A stretch of DNA of 28,354 nt from Candidatus Multiplicimicrobium inquinatum (lineage in GTDB: Bacteria > Omnitrophota > Omnitrophia > Omnitrophales > Aquincolibacteriaceae). Within the stretch, counting starts at the first letter, position 1, and every line of letters starts with the position of its first letter. Of this stretch, positions 22,701-28,354 are shown in pieces. The position numbers were made by a program, and so were the translations under genes. The stretch lies in the NCBI GenBank assembly GCA_002344825.1, contig DDUN01000023.1, forward strand, positions 18,216 to 46,569, given 5' to 3'. The notes under the pieces were generated by a model that ran no database searches, was not told the origin of the DNA, and saw nothing but the letters and a program-made list of their open reading frames with translations.

Positions 22701-24557
22701 AGAAATTTCTTCCACGTAATTTTTGCCCGACTTCGGGCTTGACTGATAGATCATTTCTTCTTTAACTGAACCTTCCCAATCTTCCGCGCTCGCAACTTTT
22801 CCTACTTTCGAAAAAACACGGAAAAATTTAAGCAACGTCCAATCCTGACGGCCTTTGTCATCTTCCACTTTAAATTGGTAAGAATAAATTCCCGGCTGAA
22901 TTAAAACACCGGCATCCGTCAATCCTTCCCACATGACATCCGCGGGAGGCTTCCCGATACCATAACCGGACCAAACTTTGCGTCCCATTTCATCCCGAAC
23001 TTCTAAAATCCACTTACGTACCATGTGCGGATAGTTAATATCAAAATTAAAAAGAGGCTGGCGTTCCAAAACCCCCGCACCCAACCTTAAAACATCAGGC
23101 TCCATATTGACATCCAACTGCGGAGGTGTTGTGTCCAATCCCTGCGTAATTTGAACATTCAGCTCGCCTTCAAACTCTTGCGGCATGAGCGGATTACCGC
23201 CTTCCCAGTCTTCTTTCCCGCGCGGAGCCACCGCAAAGTTAACCTTATTCATAACTCCGGGGGTACTCTTAAAAAGATAAGATTCTTCGGTGATAAATTC
23301 CGTATTTTCAGGAAGCGTGTGCGCATCAATTTTTAAGACATGGCGTCCGGGGCGCATATTCGGAATGTGATACAACCCATTTTCATCGGTTGTAATCATA
23401 ATGCCTTCTTCCGTGTACAAATTCACAAAAGGCATGCCGTCTTCGCCGGGCTGCTGTTGACCATCGCGGTTTCTATCATGAAAAACTTTTCCGATCACCG
23501 TGCTTTCATCAAACATCGGGTCTTCTTCAATCAAAAGTCTTTCACGAACCCTAAAATTCATGCCGGCAGAATCAGTCAGAATAAAATCAATATCATAAAG
23601 ATGTCCCGGCTTAACAGCACCGGTAATCACAAACGGCAAGGTAATGATCGTTGATTCACCTGCCGTTAACGTCCCGATTGGAACAATAACGGATCCTTCC
23701 GAAGCCTGTGCATTGTTGAAATTAAGCTGAACGTCAGAAAGATTAACATTAATCCCCTTAGGATTATTAACGCGCAGTTGAACTCCATTGAAAGTACTGC
23801 CGGATTGATTGCGAAAACTCACTACTGCCGGAACAATATCCCCTACGGATGCCCGACGTTTGGAAAGATTTACATTAAAGGCAGTTGGATTAACGGTAGC
23901 AAGCAACTTATCAAAAATAACTCTCTCGGCTGTAACTCCAACCGGCGTATTATCGTTTACAGCAACAAGAGTAAATACAACCGTATTGGCACCTTGCGGA
24001 AAAACCCCACTCACAGCTGCGGGTTGAAAAACACCTCCGTTTCCAAGAATAAAATCAGATCGCTCAGGAGGATCGCGAATCAAGATGTTCGCTCCGTCAG
24101 AGGTAATGTTCCTAAATTCAATTTGGAGACGGGCTCCAAAGTCTCCAGGATTCGCATCCGCATCATCAACAAAAGTTGAAGCAACAAGACCACTGAAAGT
24201 CACTAAGTCTCCTGGTTTCAAATCTGTTCTTGTTTGAAATGTAAAATCAAAATTATTTCCATCCGGCGTGATTGTGCTTGGAGCTAGCTGTATAGCACTA
24301 CTCCCTTCTGGGAAAGCCGCAAATCCAGCTGGAGGAGTTGTCACACGCGTAGCTCCCTGAGTATTATTCCAATTTGTTCCGCCAATCGCGCTTTCAATTC
24401 CAGGATTTTGAAGAACATTGTTCGTCACAAACGGATCAATGCTGGATGGAGCTGTTTCCATCAAAGCCCGCGCGGCAAAAGCGGATGTATCGACACTTGT
24501 TAAAAGCATCGCGACAACCCCTAATCCTGATATTAACTTTTTAAATTTTTGATTCAT
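19716..24557 (-). CDS. Giant multidomain outer-membrane beta-barrel protein
   Basis: A 1613-residue exported protein. Signal peptide 1-29 (cleavage after AFA). Domains by eye: CBM4/9-like jelly roll (about 45-220, NNVLQNPGIESAIGG...), DUF11-like Ig domain (225-345), SdrD_B-type domain with calcium-loop pattern GKVFHDRNRDGQQQPGEDG (about 355-445), a FlgD-like Ig domain (about 515-580) and another Ig-like domain (640-700). A beta-barrel of about 900 residues runs from near 705, with alternating aromatic strands and a terminal Phe (RMSGKF), the usual outer-membrane targeting end. The early barrel has YPIYGDKS, SYARWGSFQTEFDDTELASYNRTL and a later GVDYEIDYESGRI, motifs I have seen in other large barrel proteins. 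Not TonB-box-like. The motif EDWEG occurs three times. It follows the 567-residue barrel gene by 45 bases. Likely an adhesin or surface assembly factor. Confidence 0.85.
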   Translation of the reverse strand: MNQKFKKLISGLGVVAMLLTSVDTSAFAARALMETAPSSIDPFVTNNVLQNPGIESAIGGTNWNNTQGATRVTTPPAGFAAFPEGSSAIQLAPSTITPDGNNFDFTFQTRTDLKPGDLVTFSGLVASTFVDDADANPGDFGARLQIEFRNITSDGANILIRDPPERSDFILGNGGVFQPAAVSGVFPQGANTVVFTLVAVNDNTPVGVTAERVIFDKLLATVNPTAFNVNLSKRRASVGDIVPAVVSFRNQSGSTFNGVQLRVNNPKGINVNLSDVQLNFNNAQASEGSVIVPIGTLTAGESTIITLPFVITGAVKPGHLYDIDFILTDSAGMNFRVRERLLIEEDPMFDESTVIGKVFHDRNRDGQQQPGEDGMPFVNLYTEEGIMITTDENGLYHIPNMRPGRHVLKIDAHTLPENTEFITEESYLFKSTPGVMNKVNFAVAPRGKEDWEGGNPLMPQEFEGELNVQITQGLDTTPPQLDVNMEPDVLRLGAGVLERQPLFNFDINYPHMVRKWILEVRDEMGRKVWSGYGIGKPPADVMWEGLTDAGVLIQPGIYSYQFKVEDDKGRQDWTLLKFFRVFSKVGKVASAEDWEGSVKEEMIYQSSPKSGKNYVEEISPVGNFNIFQDGKRSIPLIAKPTVHVRGRTIPGYKAYINDAPVDVNPDSGRFNKEFYVNPGENEFIINVVSPEGESTLYTEKVKVKDSMFFLVALGEQELGKNFASGSIETVGSDKQYKDGFYQDGRLSYFLKGKLKGKFLIKSKYDTADKRSSLFTNLDPDQYYPIYGDKSKISYEGLNTGDRFYMLVEMDRSYARWGSFQTEFDDTELASYNRTLSGLQVQHESLQTTPYGDPKRGFKVFSSQSQNKAAHVELESTGGTLYYLRDRDIVEGSEQLSVEIRDKIQDIAIGRYDLQEGVDYEIDYESGRIMLTRPLSSMASPHSLFSTDLADGNRVFLIADYEYVDGFDPREVDNRGFRGYVHMGDHVRVGGTMVEERRDRADYDLRAVDMTMKFGRNTRVIAEYATSMLEQKNQSVSYDGGFNYADLGLLSGRKNDGRERAYLIKAESKPVKNWEVNGFLQGVEPGFSNDILKSQEGYKKYGVASRYRLTDNLSVKYRYDHNEIEEALLPLTSGTILAPFESFNSHTGTISYDNGLWLAEGEYFRRTLNGPDNPAWLSPSLESEIPFNDGVVAKLGYRVTERFMPYAKAQVAIHTKGNHQFGGGVRYEVMNDLYAYLEQMFGKIGDSTLFGIEKRHGTSSSTYANLRSHDRGIGSKTLSTAIGSNYFFDNGSRLYSERELSTYNSVDGFADIFGYDSKFGEHWDYGARFERRRLNNSTTRRLDTLALQGLARANTYNTVGGHLAYIGSAQKVEDWEGNVKYSPFEKLKARVSGEFRKDQDQPELWQVVTRNSLEYKVSRDLSFLSYLNLSYSSAQYTANVYDLDTNFMEWNTGFAYRPINYDRFNMLMRYTRIINSDKLSLLGTDLNTDDSAHIIQMDASYDVNRYLEIVQKLGFKRSVAALLSDDFALNSMLWANRVNFHVTRKWDIAAEYRILLQDKSADNHLHGALVEVDRELYDYVRVAVGYDFADFTDDLRKSNDYSSHGPFVRMSGKF

Positions 24558-24602
24558 TTACTTTTTAATTTCAAAAACAATTCAGCGCTAACAAACTATA
24601 TA

Positions 24603-26306
24603 TTAGTAGCGGCGGCTGGCAAAACTGACGCCAAACCGCAAATCATTCCGCACAAAAGCCTGATTTTCCGAGCTGTCCTGCTTAACGCTCTGAGCCTTGC
24701 CAATCGCAAGCCATTCACCGAAAATTTTAACCTTGGAAAGCCACTCGTTTTCTTTATGCCGCCAGGTTCGAAAGGGCATCCAGCGCACACCCGCGGAAAC
24801 ATAGTAAGTATTTTGAAAGTGAAAAGCATGCGCGCTGTTCACGGAGCTTTCCAAACGCAAATAAGGCATTAAAACAATCTCGTCGTTAATCACGTTATCA
24901 GGCAAAGGAATTCCGGGCAGCTTAACGCCCAACATCAACGAATTGCCAAAAGTCCAGGCATGAGAGTATTTATCCAAACTGAAATCCGTTTTCGCCCAGT
25001 GGTAATCCGCGAAATACTCTCCCCAAACAAACTCCTGTAAATACTCCGTAAAGTTCTCCGGCGCGGGCTGGTTTAAGTCCGGCAACTCAACGCCAAACTC
25101 ATAAAACAATTGAACCCCGGCTTGCAAATCCCAATCTTGCGCGGAAATTTCATCTTTGATATTTTTTCGGTCGCCATACTTAACAAAAAAACGATAATTG
25201 CGCACCCATTCCAAAAGCTTAATATTACCGATGGGACGATAGTTCGCGAGCCAATGATTGCGGGCAAGAGGACGCCACTCAACACCGACAAAGAAATCGG
25301 CTTTGCTTTTAAAGTCTTCGGAAACAGCTTCCATCGAAACCGTCGATTCTAAAAAAGGATCAAGCGTATTTAAGGGGAAACGAATTCCTTTGAATACCAG
25401 GCGGTTTGACCAGTAACCAATCTGACTATTAAACTTGTTGTCTTCCAGATTGGTTTTGCGCCATGAGGTTTCACCGAAGGACTGCCACAATATCGGTTCC
25501 CCGGCAGGATCACCATGAAAAGGTCCCCATGTCTGCTCGCCTAAATCCATCTGATCAGCCCATTTTAAAACGAGGTCTTCTTCTTTTTTCTGATTGGAAA
25601 TATAGCTTTGATCAAACTGAGTGACGTATTCATCTTCAATTTCAACCGGAACTTGCGCTTCCGCAACCATCTCATCAAAATTACCGCCGATTTCAACGGC
25701 TTGCTGACGCGTTTTAGCGATAAGGTTTTTTGCATCCTCTAAATTCGTAAAAGCTTTATCCCCGACCCAATAGAGCGTAGCGCCACCGGCGGGCAAAGTC
25801 ATTTTTCTGATCTCAACTCCACCCTCATCCGATGTCTCAAGATTGTTTTGAATGTAGTCATTTACATCATCAATGGTTTTTAACCCGGGAAGATAGCGTG
25901 TCTTCACAACTTCACCGCCGAAGTCGGTAATCACGGCAAACTCCGCGTCCATTTTGCGGGAAGGTGTCTGGACAATCGTAAAACCCTGAACATCGGTGGC
26001 AATTGACTCGGATTTTTTAGAGGGCGCAGCAAAAAAAGTTTTTGCGAAAAGATTGGGCTTAGGGGTTACTTTTTCCTTAACGACGGTCAGCTTAGGTTCC
26101 GAAGCAACTTCGGACGAGCTCTCTTGCGAAGGAGCAACAGATACCGGCTCCGTCTTCATGGCGGTTTCCAACTCTTGGTCAAGCTCCGCCGGCTTTAAAT
26201 CGGACTGATCCGATAAAAGTGTCTGCGCGAAAAGAGCGCCTGAAAAGAGAATTGAAGCAAAAAAAGCTCCAATTAGGGCAAAAATAGTTTGTCGTCTTTT
26301 TTTCAT
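24603..26306 (-). CDS. Predicted outer-membrane barrel protein with periplasmic region
   Basis: A 567-residue exported protein. Signal peptide 1-27 (cleavage after LFA). A low-complexity Ser/Glu/Pro segment follows (about 30-95), then a periplasmic-looking region (about 95-235) and a C-terminal part (about 245-567) with alternating aromatic strands. Examples are FFVGVEWRPLARNHW, YRFFVKYGDRK, LQAGVQLFYEFGVELP and YYVSAGVRWMPF, ending with SFASRRY, an aromatic C-terminus expected for barrels. The strand pattern faintly recalls the C-terminal domain of NfrA/N4-adsorption-type proteins, but I cannot confirm that. The same transcript probably carries the 1613-residue barrel (45-base gap). The ribosome binding site is weak. 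It lies 47 bases after dapB, without a convincing terminator between. Confidence 0.7.
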   Translation of the reverse strand: MKKRRQTIFALIGAFFASILFSGALFAQTLLSDQSDLKPAELDQELETAMKTEPVSVAPSQESSSEVASEPKLTVVKEKVTPKPNLFAKTFFAAPSKKSESIATDVQGFTIVQTPSRKMDAEFAVITDFGGEVVKTRYLPGLKTIDDVNDYIQNNLETSDEGGVEIRKMTLPAGGATLYWVGDKAFTNLEDAKNLIAKTRQQAVEIGGNFDEMVAEAQVPVEIEDEYVTQFDQSYISNQKKEEDLVLKWADQMDLGEQTWGPFHGDPAGEPILWQSFGETSWRKTNLEDNKFNSQIGYWSNRLVFKGIRFPLNTLDPFLESTVSMEAVSEDFKSKADFFVGVEWRPLARNHWLANYRPIGNIKLLEWVRNYRFFVKYGDRKNIKDEISAQDWDLQAGVQLFYEFGVELPDLNQPAPENFTEYLQEFVWGEYFADYHWAKTDFSLDKYSHAWTFGNSLMLGVKLPGIPLPDNVINDEIVLMPYLRLESSVNSAHAFHFQNTYYVSAGVRWMPFRTWRHKENEWLSKVKIFGEWLAIGKAQSVKQDSSENQAFVRNDLRFGVSFASRRY

Positions 26307-26353
26307 TCAGGAGCTCAGTAAATGATTAAAAAAAATTCACTCGAAACGGCGTA

Positions 26354-27157
26354 TTATGCCATGCCAAGCACATCCTGCATAGTGAAAAGCCCGTGCTTCT
26401 TCTTAGATAAAAACCGGGCCGCAACCAAGGCTCCCTTGGCAAAAGCGTCGCGGGATGTTGCTTGATGTACAAGCTCGACCCGCTCTCCGGCTCCAAAAAA
26501 GAAAACATGATGCTCGCCAACCACATCGCCCCCCCGCAAAGCAAAACAACCTATCTCATTTTGCTTTCTTGCGCCGACTTCGCCTTCACGTCCATAGACG
26601 GCGTCTTTTTTTAGGCTGCGTTTTTTTGTTTCGGCTAAAATCTCAAGCAGCTTAACCGCCGTTCCGCTCGGGGCGTCTTTTTTAAGCTTATGATGCATTT
26701 CCGAAATCTCCATATCATAACTCTCATCCAAAACCGTAGCGGCTAACTCCGTCAGCTTAAAAAGCAAATTAACGCCCACGCTCATATTGGGTGATTGCAC
26801 AATCGCAATCTTTTTGGAAGCAACCTTCAGTTTTTTGCGGTGAACATCGGAAAGTCCGGTGGTTCCCACAACTAATCCGGTTTTATTCTTCGAAGCGGCC
26901 TGAATATGCAAATCCAAACTGGATGGATGGGTAAAATCAATTATCACGTCAGCCCCTTTTGACGCACTGAACATATCGCAGGTTAACTGTGCTCCCGTTT
27001 TTTTAAAACCAAGCACATCTCCGATATCACGTCCTAAATCCGGATTTCCTTTTTGTTCAACGCCTCCGGCGATTTGAAAATGCTTGTCCTGAGAAGCAAG
27101 CTTCAAAATAGCCTGCCCCATTCGTCCGCAAGCTCCGGCCATTACAATTCGTGTCAT
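26354..27157 (-). CDS. dapB: 4-hydroxy-tetrahydrodipicolinate reductase
   Basis: A 267-residue cytoplasmic enzyme of the diaminopimelate/lysine pathway, reducing the DapA product with NAD(P)H. The nucleotide-binding loop GACGRMGQAI is at residues 8-17. Next come DVIIDFTHP, GTTGLS and SPNMSVGVNLLF, then the catalytic/substrate signature EMHHKLKKDAPSGTA (about 152-166), the family's E(x)HHxxKxDAPSGTA. Length is normal. The ATG overlaps the dapA stop as ATGA, so the two are translationally coupled. It is the last dap gene of the cluster, followed by envelope genes on the same strand. Confidence 0.97.
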   Translation of the reverse strand: MTRIVMAGACGRMGQAILKLASQDKHFQIAGGVEQKGNPDLGRDIGDVLGFKKTGAQLTCDMFSASKGADVIIDFTHPSSLDLHIQAASKNKTGLVVGTTGLSDVHRKKLKVASKKIAIVQSPNMSVGVNLLFKLTELAATVLDESYDMEISEMHHKLKKDAPSGTAVKLLEILAETKKRSLKKDAVYGREGEVGARKQNEIGCFALRGGDVVGEHHVFFFGAGERVELVHQATSRDAFAKGALVAARFLSKKKHGLFTMQDVLGMA

Positions 27158-28092
27158 TTGATTAACCCCATTTTCTTAAGTGATGCCGCCAGTTTTTCCT
27201 CGTTCGCGCGCTGCATGGGGCATAACGGCAACCGAAACTCCAAATCAAGCTTGCCCATCAATCCCAAGGCTGTTTTAACCGGAATCGGATTCGTTTCAAT
27301 AAAAAGAACCTGTGCTAAATCTAAATGCTTCTCATGCAAGGCGCGTGCCTTTTTCACATTCCCTTTCATTGATTCATGCACAAGGTCACGATGCAGCTTA
27401 GGAACAATATTCGCCGTCACTGAAATCGCGCCCACCGCGCCCAGCATAATCATCGGAAAAGTCAGTGAATCTTCGCCGGAAAGAATAGGCAATGAACAAC
27501 GCTGTTGAATTTGGTCAACCTGCGCCAAGTTACCGCTAGCCTCTTTAATCGCGACAACCGTACTAATTTTTGCTAATCGGGCAACCGTATCCGGCGCCAT
27601 CGAAATACCGGTACGTCCCGGAACGTTATAGAGAACAATCGGTAAATCCACCTTGCGCGCCAAAAGCTCATAATGCTTATACAAGCCTTCCTGAGTTGGC
27701 TTGTTGTAATAAGGCGTTACGACCAAAGCTCCGTCAGCACCGATTTTCTTGGCATGCTGCATCAATCCCAGCGATTCCGCGGTATTGTTTGACCCCGCGC
27801 CGCAAATCACCGGCACACGGCCGTTCACATAGTCCACGACAAATGACATCACGTGGCGATGCTCTTCGTGCGAAAGCGTGGCAGATTCGCCGGTCGTTCC
27901 GCAAGGAATAATGACATCGGTTCCGTTTTTAATTTGGAAATCAATCAAACCTTTGAGCGCTTTTTCATCCACCTGATTATTTTTAATCGGTGTTACCAGC
28001 GCGACCATCGATCCCTGAAAAAGAGCCCGGTTTCGTTGAAAAGGCTTCGTCTGCTTCGTTACATGCTTCGCTCCCTTGTGCGCCGTATTCAT
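27154..28092 (-). CDS. dapA: 4-hydroxy-tetrahydrodipicolinate synthase with N-terminal extension
   Basis: A 312-residue class I aldolase condensing pyruvate with aspartate semialdehyde, the first committed step to diaminopimelate and lysine. The fold's motifs are clear: GSMVALVTPI, PCGTTGESATLSHEEH, TPYYNKPTQEGLYKHY, LYNVPGRTG with the catalytic Tyr, and the Schiff-base lysine in VAIKEASGN (about residue 183). I chose the ATG at 28092, preceded by a near-perfect GGAGGTG five bases away. This adds about 26 basic residues (MNTAHKGAKHVTKQTK...) before the usual F-x-GSMVALVTP start of the family. A weaker downstream start could remove them, but no ATG lies at the right point. A possible micro-ORF ends on the start codon (TGATG). 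dapB overlaps the 3' end. Confidence 0.96.
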   Translation of the reverse strand: MNTAHKGAKHVTKQTKPFQRNRALFQGSMVALVTPIKNNQVDEKALKGLIDFQIKNGTDVIIPCGTTGESATLSHEEHRHVMSFVVDYVNGRVPVICGAGSNNTAESLGLMQHAKKIGADGALVVTPYYNKPTQEGLYKHYELLARKVDLPIVLYNVPGRTGISMAPDTVARLAKISTVVAIKEASGNLAQVDQIQQRCSLPILSGEDSLTFPMIMLGAVGAISVTANIVPKLHRDLVHESMKGNVKKARALHEKHLDLAQVLFIETNPIPVKTALGLMGKLDLEFRLPLCPMQRANEEKLAASLKKMGLIK

Positions 28093-28172
28093 CAATACAC
28101 CTCCGCGGTCGCTTGCATAAGCCTTGCATCCAAAGCCTTTTGAACGAACCGAAAAAAATTACAGTTACTCAT
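28092..28172 (-). CDS. Possible 26-codon coupling micro-ORF between dapF and dapA
   Basis: An ATG that overlaps the dapF stop as ATGA opens a 26-codon frame (MSNCNFFRFVQKALDARLMQ...) whose TGA overlaps the dapA ATG as TGATG. It spans the whole dapF-dapA gap, and the dapA ribosome binding site lies inside its last codons. It could be a translational-coupling leader or a real micropeptide. It could also be chance: a frame this short has little statistical weight. The peptide has no recognisable family. Confidence 0.3.
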   Translation of the reverse strand: MSNCNFFRFVQKALDARLMQATAEVY

Positions 28173-28354
28173 AGTTTGATTTTCCCTTCATAAACCACAT
28201 GCGCACCGCCTTCAAGAAAAGCCTTGAGCGGGCGTCCCGCGGCGTCAAATTCAAAAGATACTTTTAAAACTTCCCCGCCGCGCGTTAAAACTTCGACCGG
28301 GGACTTCACATTAAATTTAATCACTGCCGCAAGCGCGGAAGCAGTTGAGCCGGT
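28169..28354 (-). CDS. dapF: Diaminopimelate epimerase, C-terminal part (partial at window edge)
   Basis: The frame is open to the right edge of the window; only the last 61 residues are present. They begin TGSTASALAA, which corresponds to the conserved CGTGxxA region after the second catalytic cysteine of DapF (the Cys itself lies just outside the window). They continue VEVLTRGGEVLKVSFEFDA (usual LPGGxLxIxW) and end GGAHVVYEGKIKL, matching the family's GPAxxVFEGxI end. DapF converts LL- to meso-diaminopimelate. It completes a dapF-dapA-dapB cluster. This gene is easily missed because it has no start codon within the window. Confidence 0.93.
   Translation of the reverse strand, partial: TGSTASALAAVIKFNVKSPVEVLTRGGEVLKVSFEFDAAGRPLKAFLEGGAHVVYEGKIKL

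Noticed and set aside
23809..24179. Plus-strand frames opposite the N-terminal part of the giant barrel gene
   Set aside because: They lack signal, motif and ribosome binding site and overlap a gene with clear domain structure.
26307..26353. T8 run after dapB as a terminator
   Set aside because: The run of eight T on the minus strand has no convincing stem in front of it, so a rho-independent terminator cannot be claimed.
1..28354. CRISPR arrays, transposases, integrases, phage genes, toxin-antitoxin or defence genes
   Set aside because: I looked for regular direct repeats and for such protein families and saw none; the window is mainly conserved housekeeping and envelope genes.

Overview
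This is a chromosomal window, densely packed, with almost every gene on the minus strand. A diderm (Gram-negative-type) host is indicated by a lipid A-type acyltransferase, signal-peptide lipoproteins, and two predicted outer-membrane beta-barrel proteins. The pair of TIGR04073-like small secreted proteins, the divergent FtsH, and several unrecognised lineage-specific lipoproteins point to the PVC side of the bacterial tree. Omnitrophota is my best guess, by inference only, since no rRNA or other marker locus is present. No prophage, transposase, integrase or CRISPR array was seen.

Layout. 1-4.2 kb: the 3' part of an LpxL-type acyltransferase (+) meets clpB (-) tail to tail. Divergent from clpB are two tandem paralogous secreted proteins (+). 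4.2-6.9 kb: a translationally coupled DUF1295 membrane reductase and a cyclopropane-synthase/CNMT-like methyltransferase, then a membrane-anchored CIA30/CBM11-like protein, each separated by readable signals. 6.9-9.5 kb: tRNA-Pro(GGG) with its own terminator, rlmH, an HU gene with a strong terminator, a nested inverted-repeat element, and gpsA with a good promoter. 9.5-15.8 kb: a proteostasis operon reading ftsH-like, large lipoprotein, hrcA, grpE, dnaJ, ybgC. dnaK is absent from its usual place between grpE and dnaJ, and HrcA carries a large internal deletion. 15.9-19.3 kb: a small Trp-rich anchored protein and uvrA. 19.3-26.3 kb: an envelope module of a 567-residue barrel protein, a 1613-residue multidomain barrel protein and a small lipoprotein. 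26.3-28.35 kb: lysine/diaminopimelate genes dapF (partial), a possible 26-codon coupling ORF, dapA and dapB.

How the genes work together. The dap genes supply meso-diaminopimelate for peptidoglycan and lysine. GpsA supplies sn-glycerol-3-phosphate for phospholipids. The acyltransferase and the DUF1295/methyltransferase pair modify lipids. ClpB, DnaJ, GrpE and the FtsH-like protease form a protein quality-control set. The most unusual parts are the FtsH-like/lipoprotein/shortened-HrcA cluster, the two-barrel envelope module, the Trp-rich tail protein and the coupled micro-ORF between dapF and dapA. None of these amounts to a clearly demonstrated new system from sequence alone.
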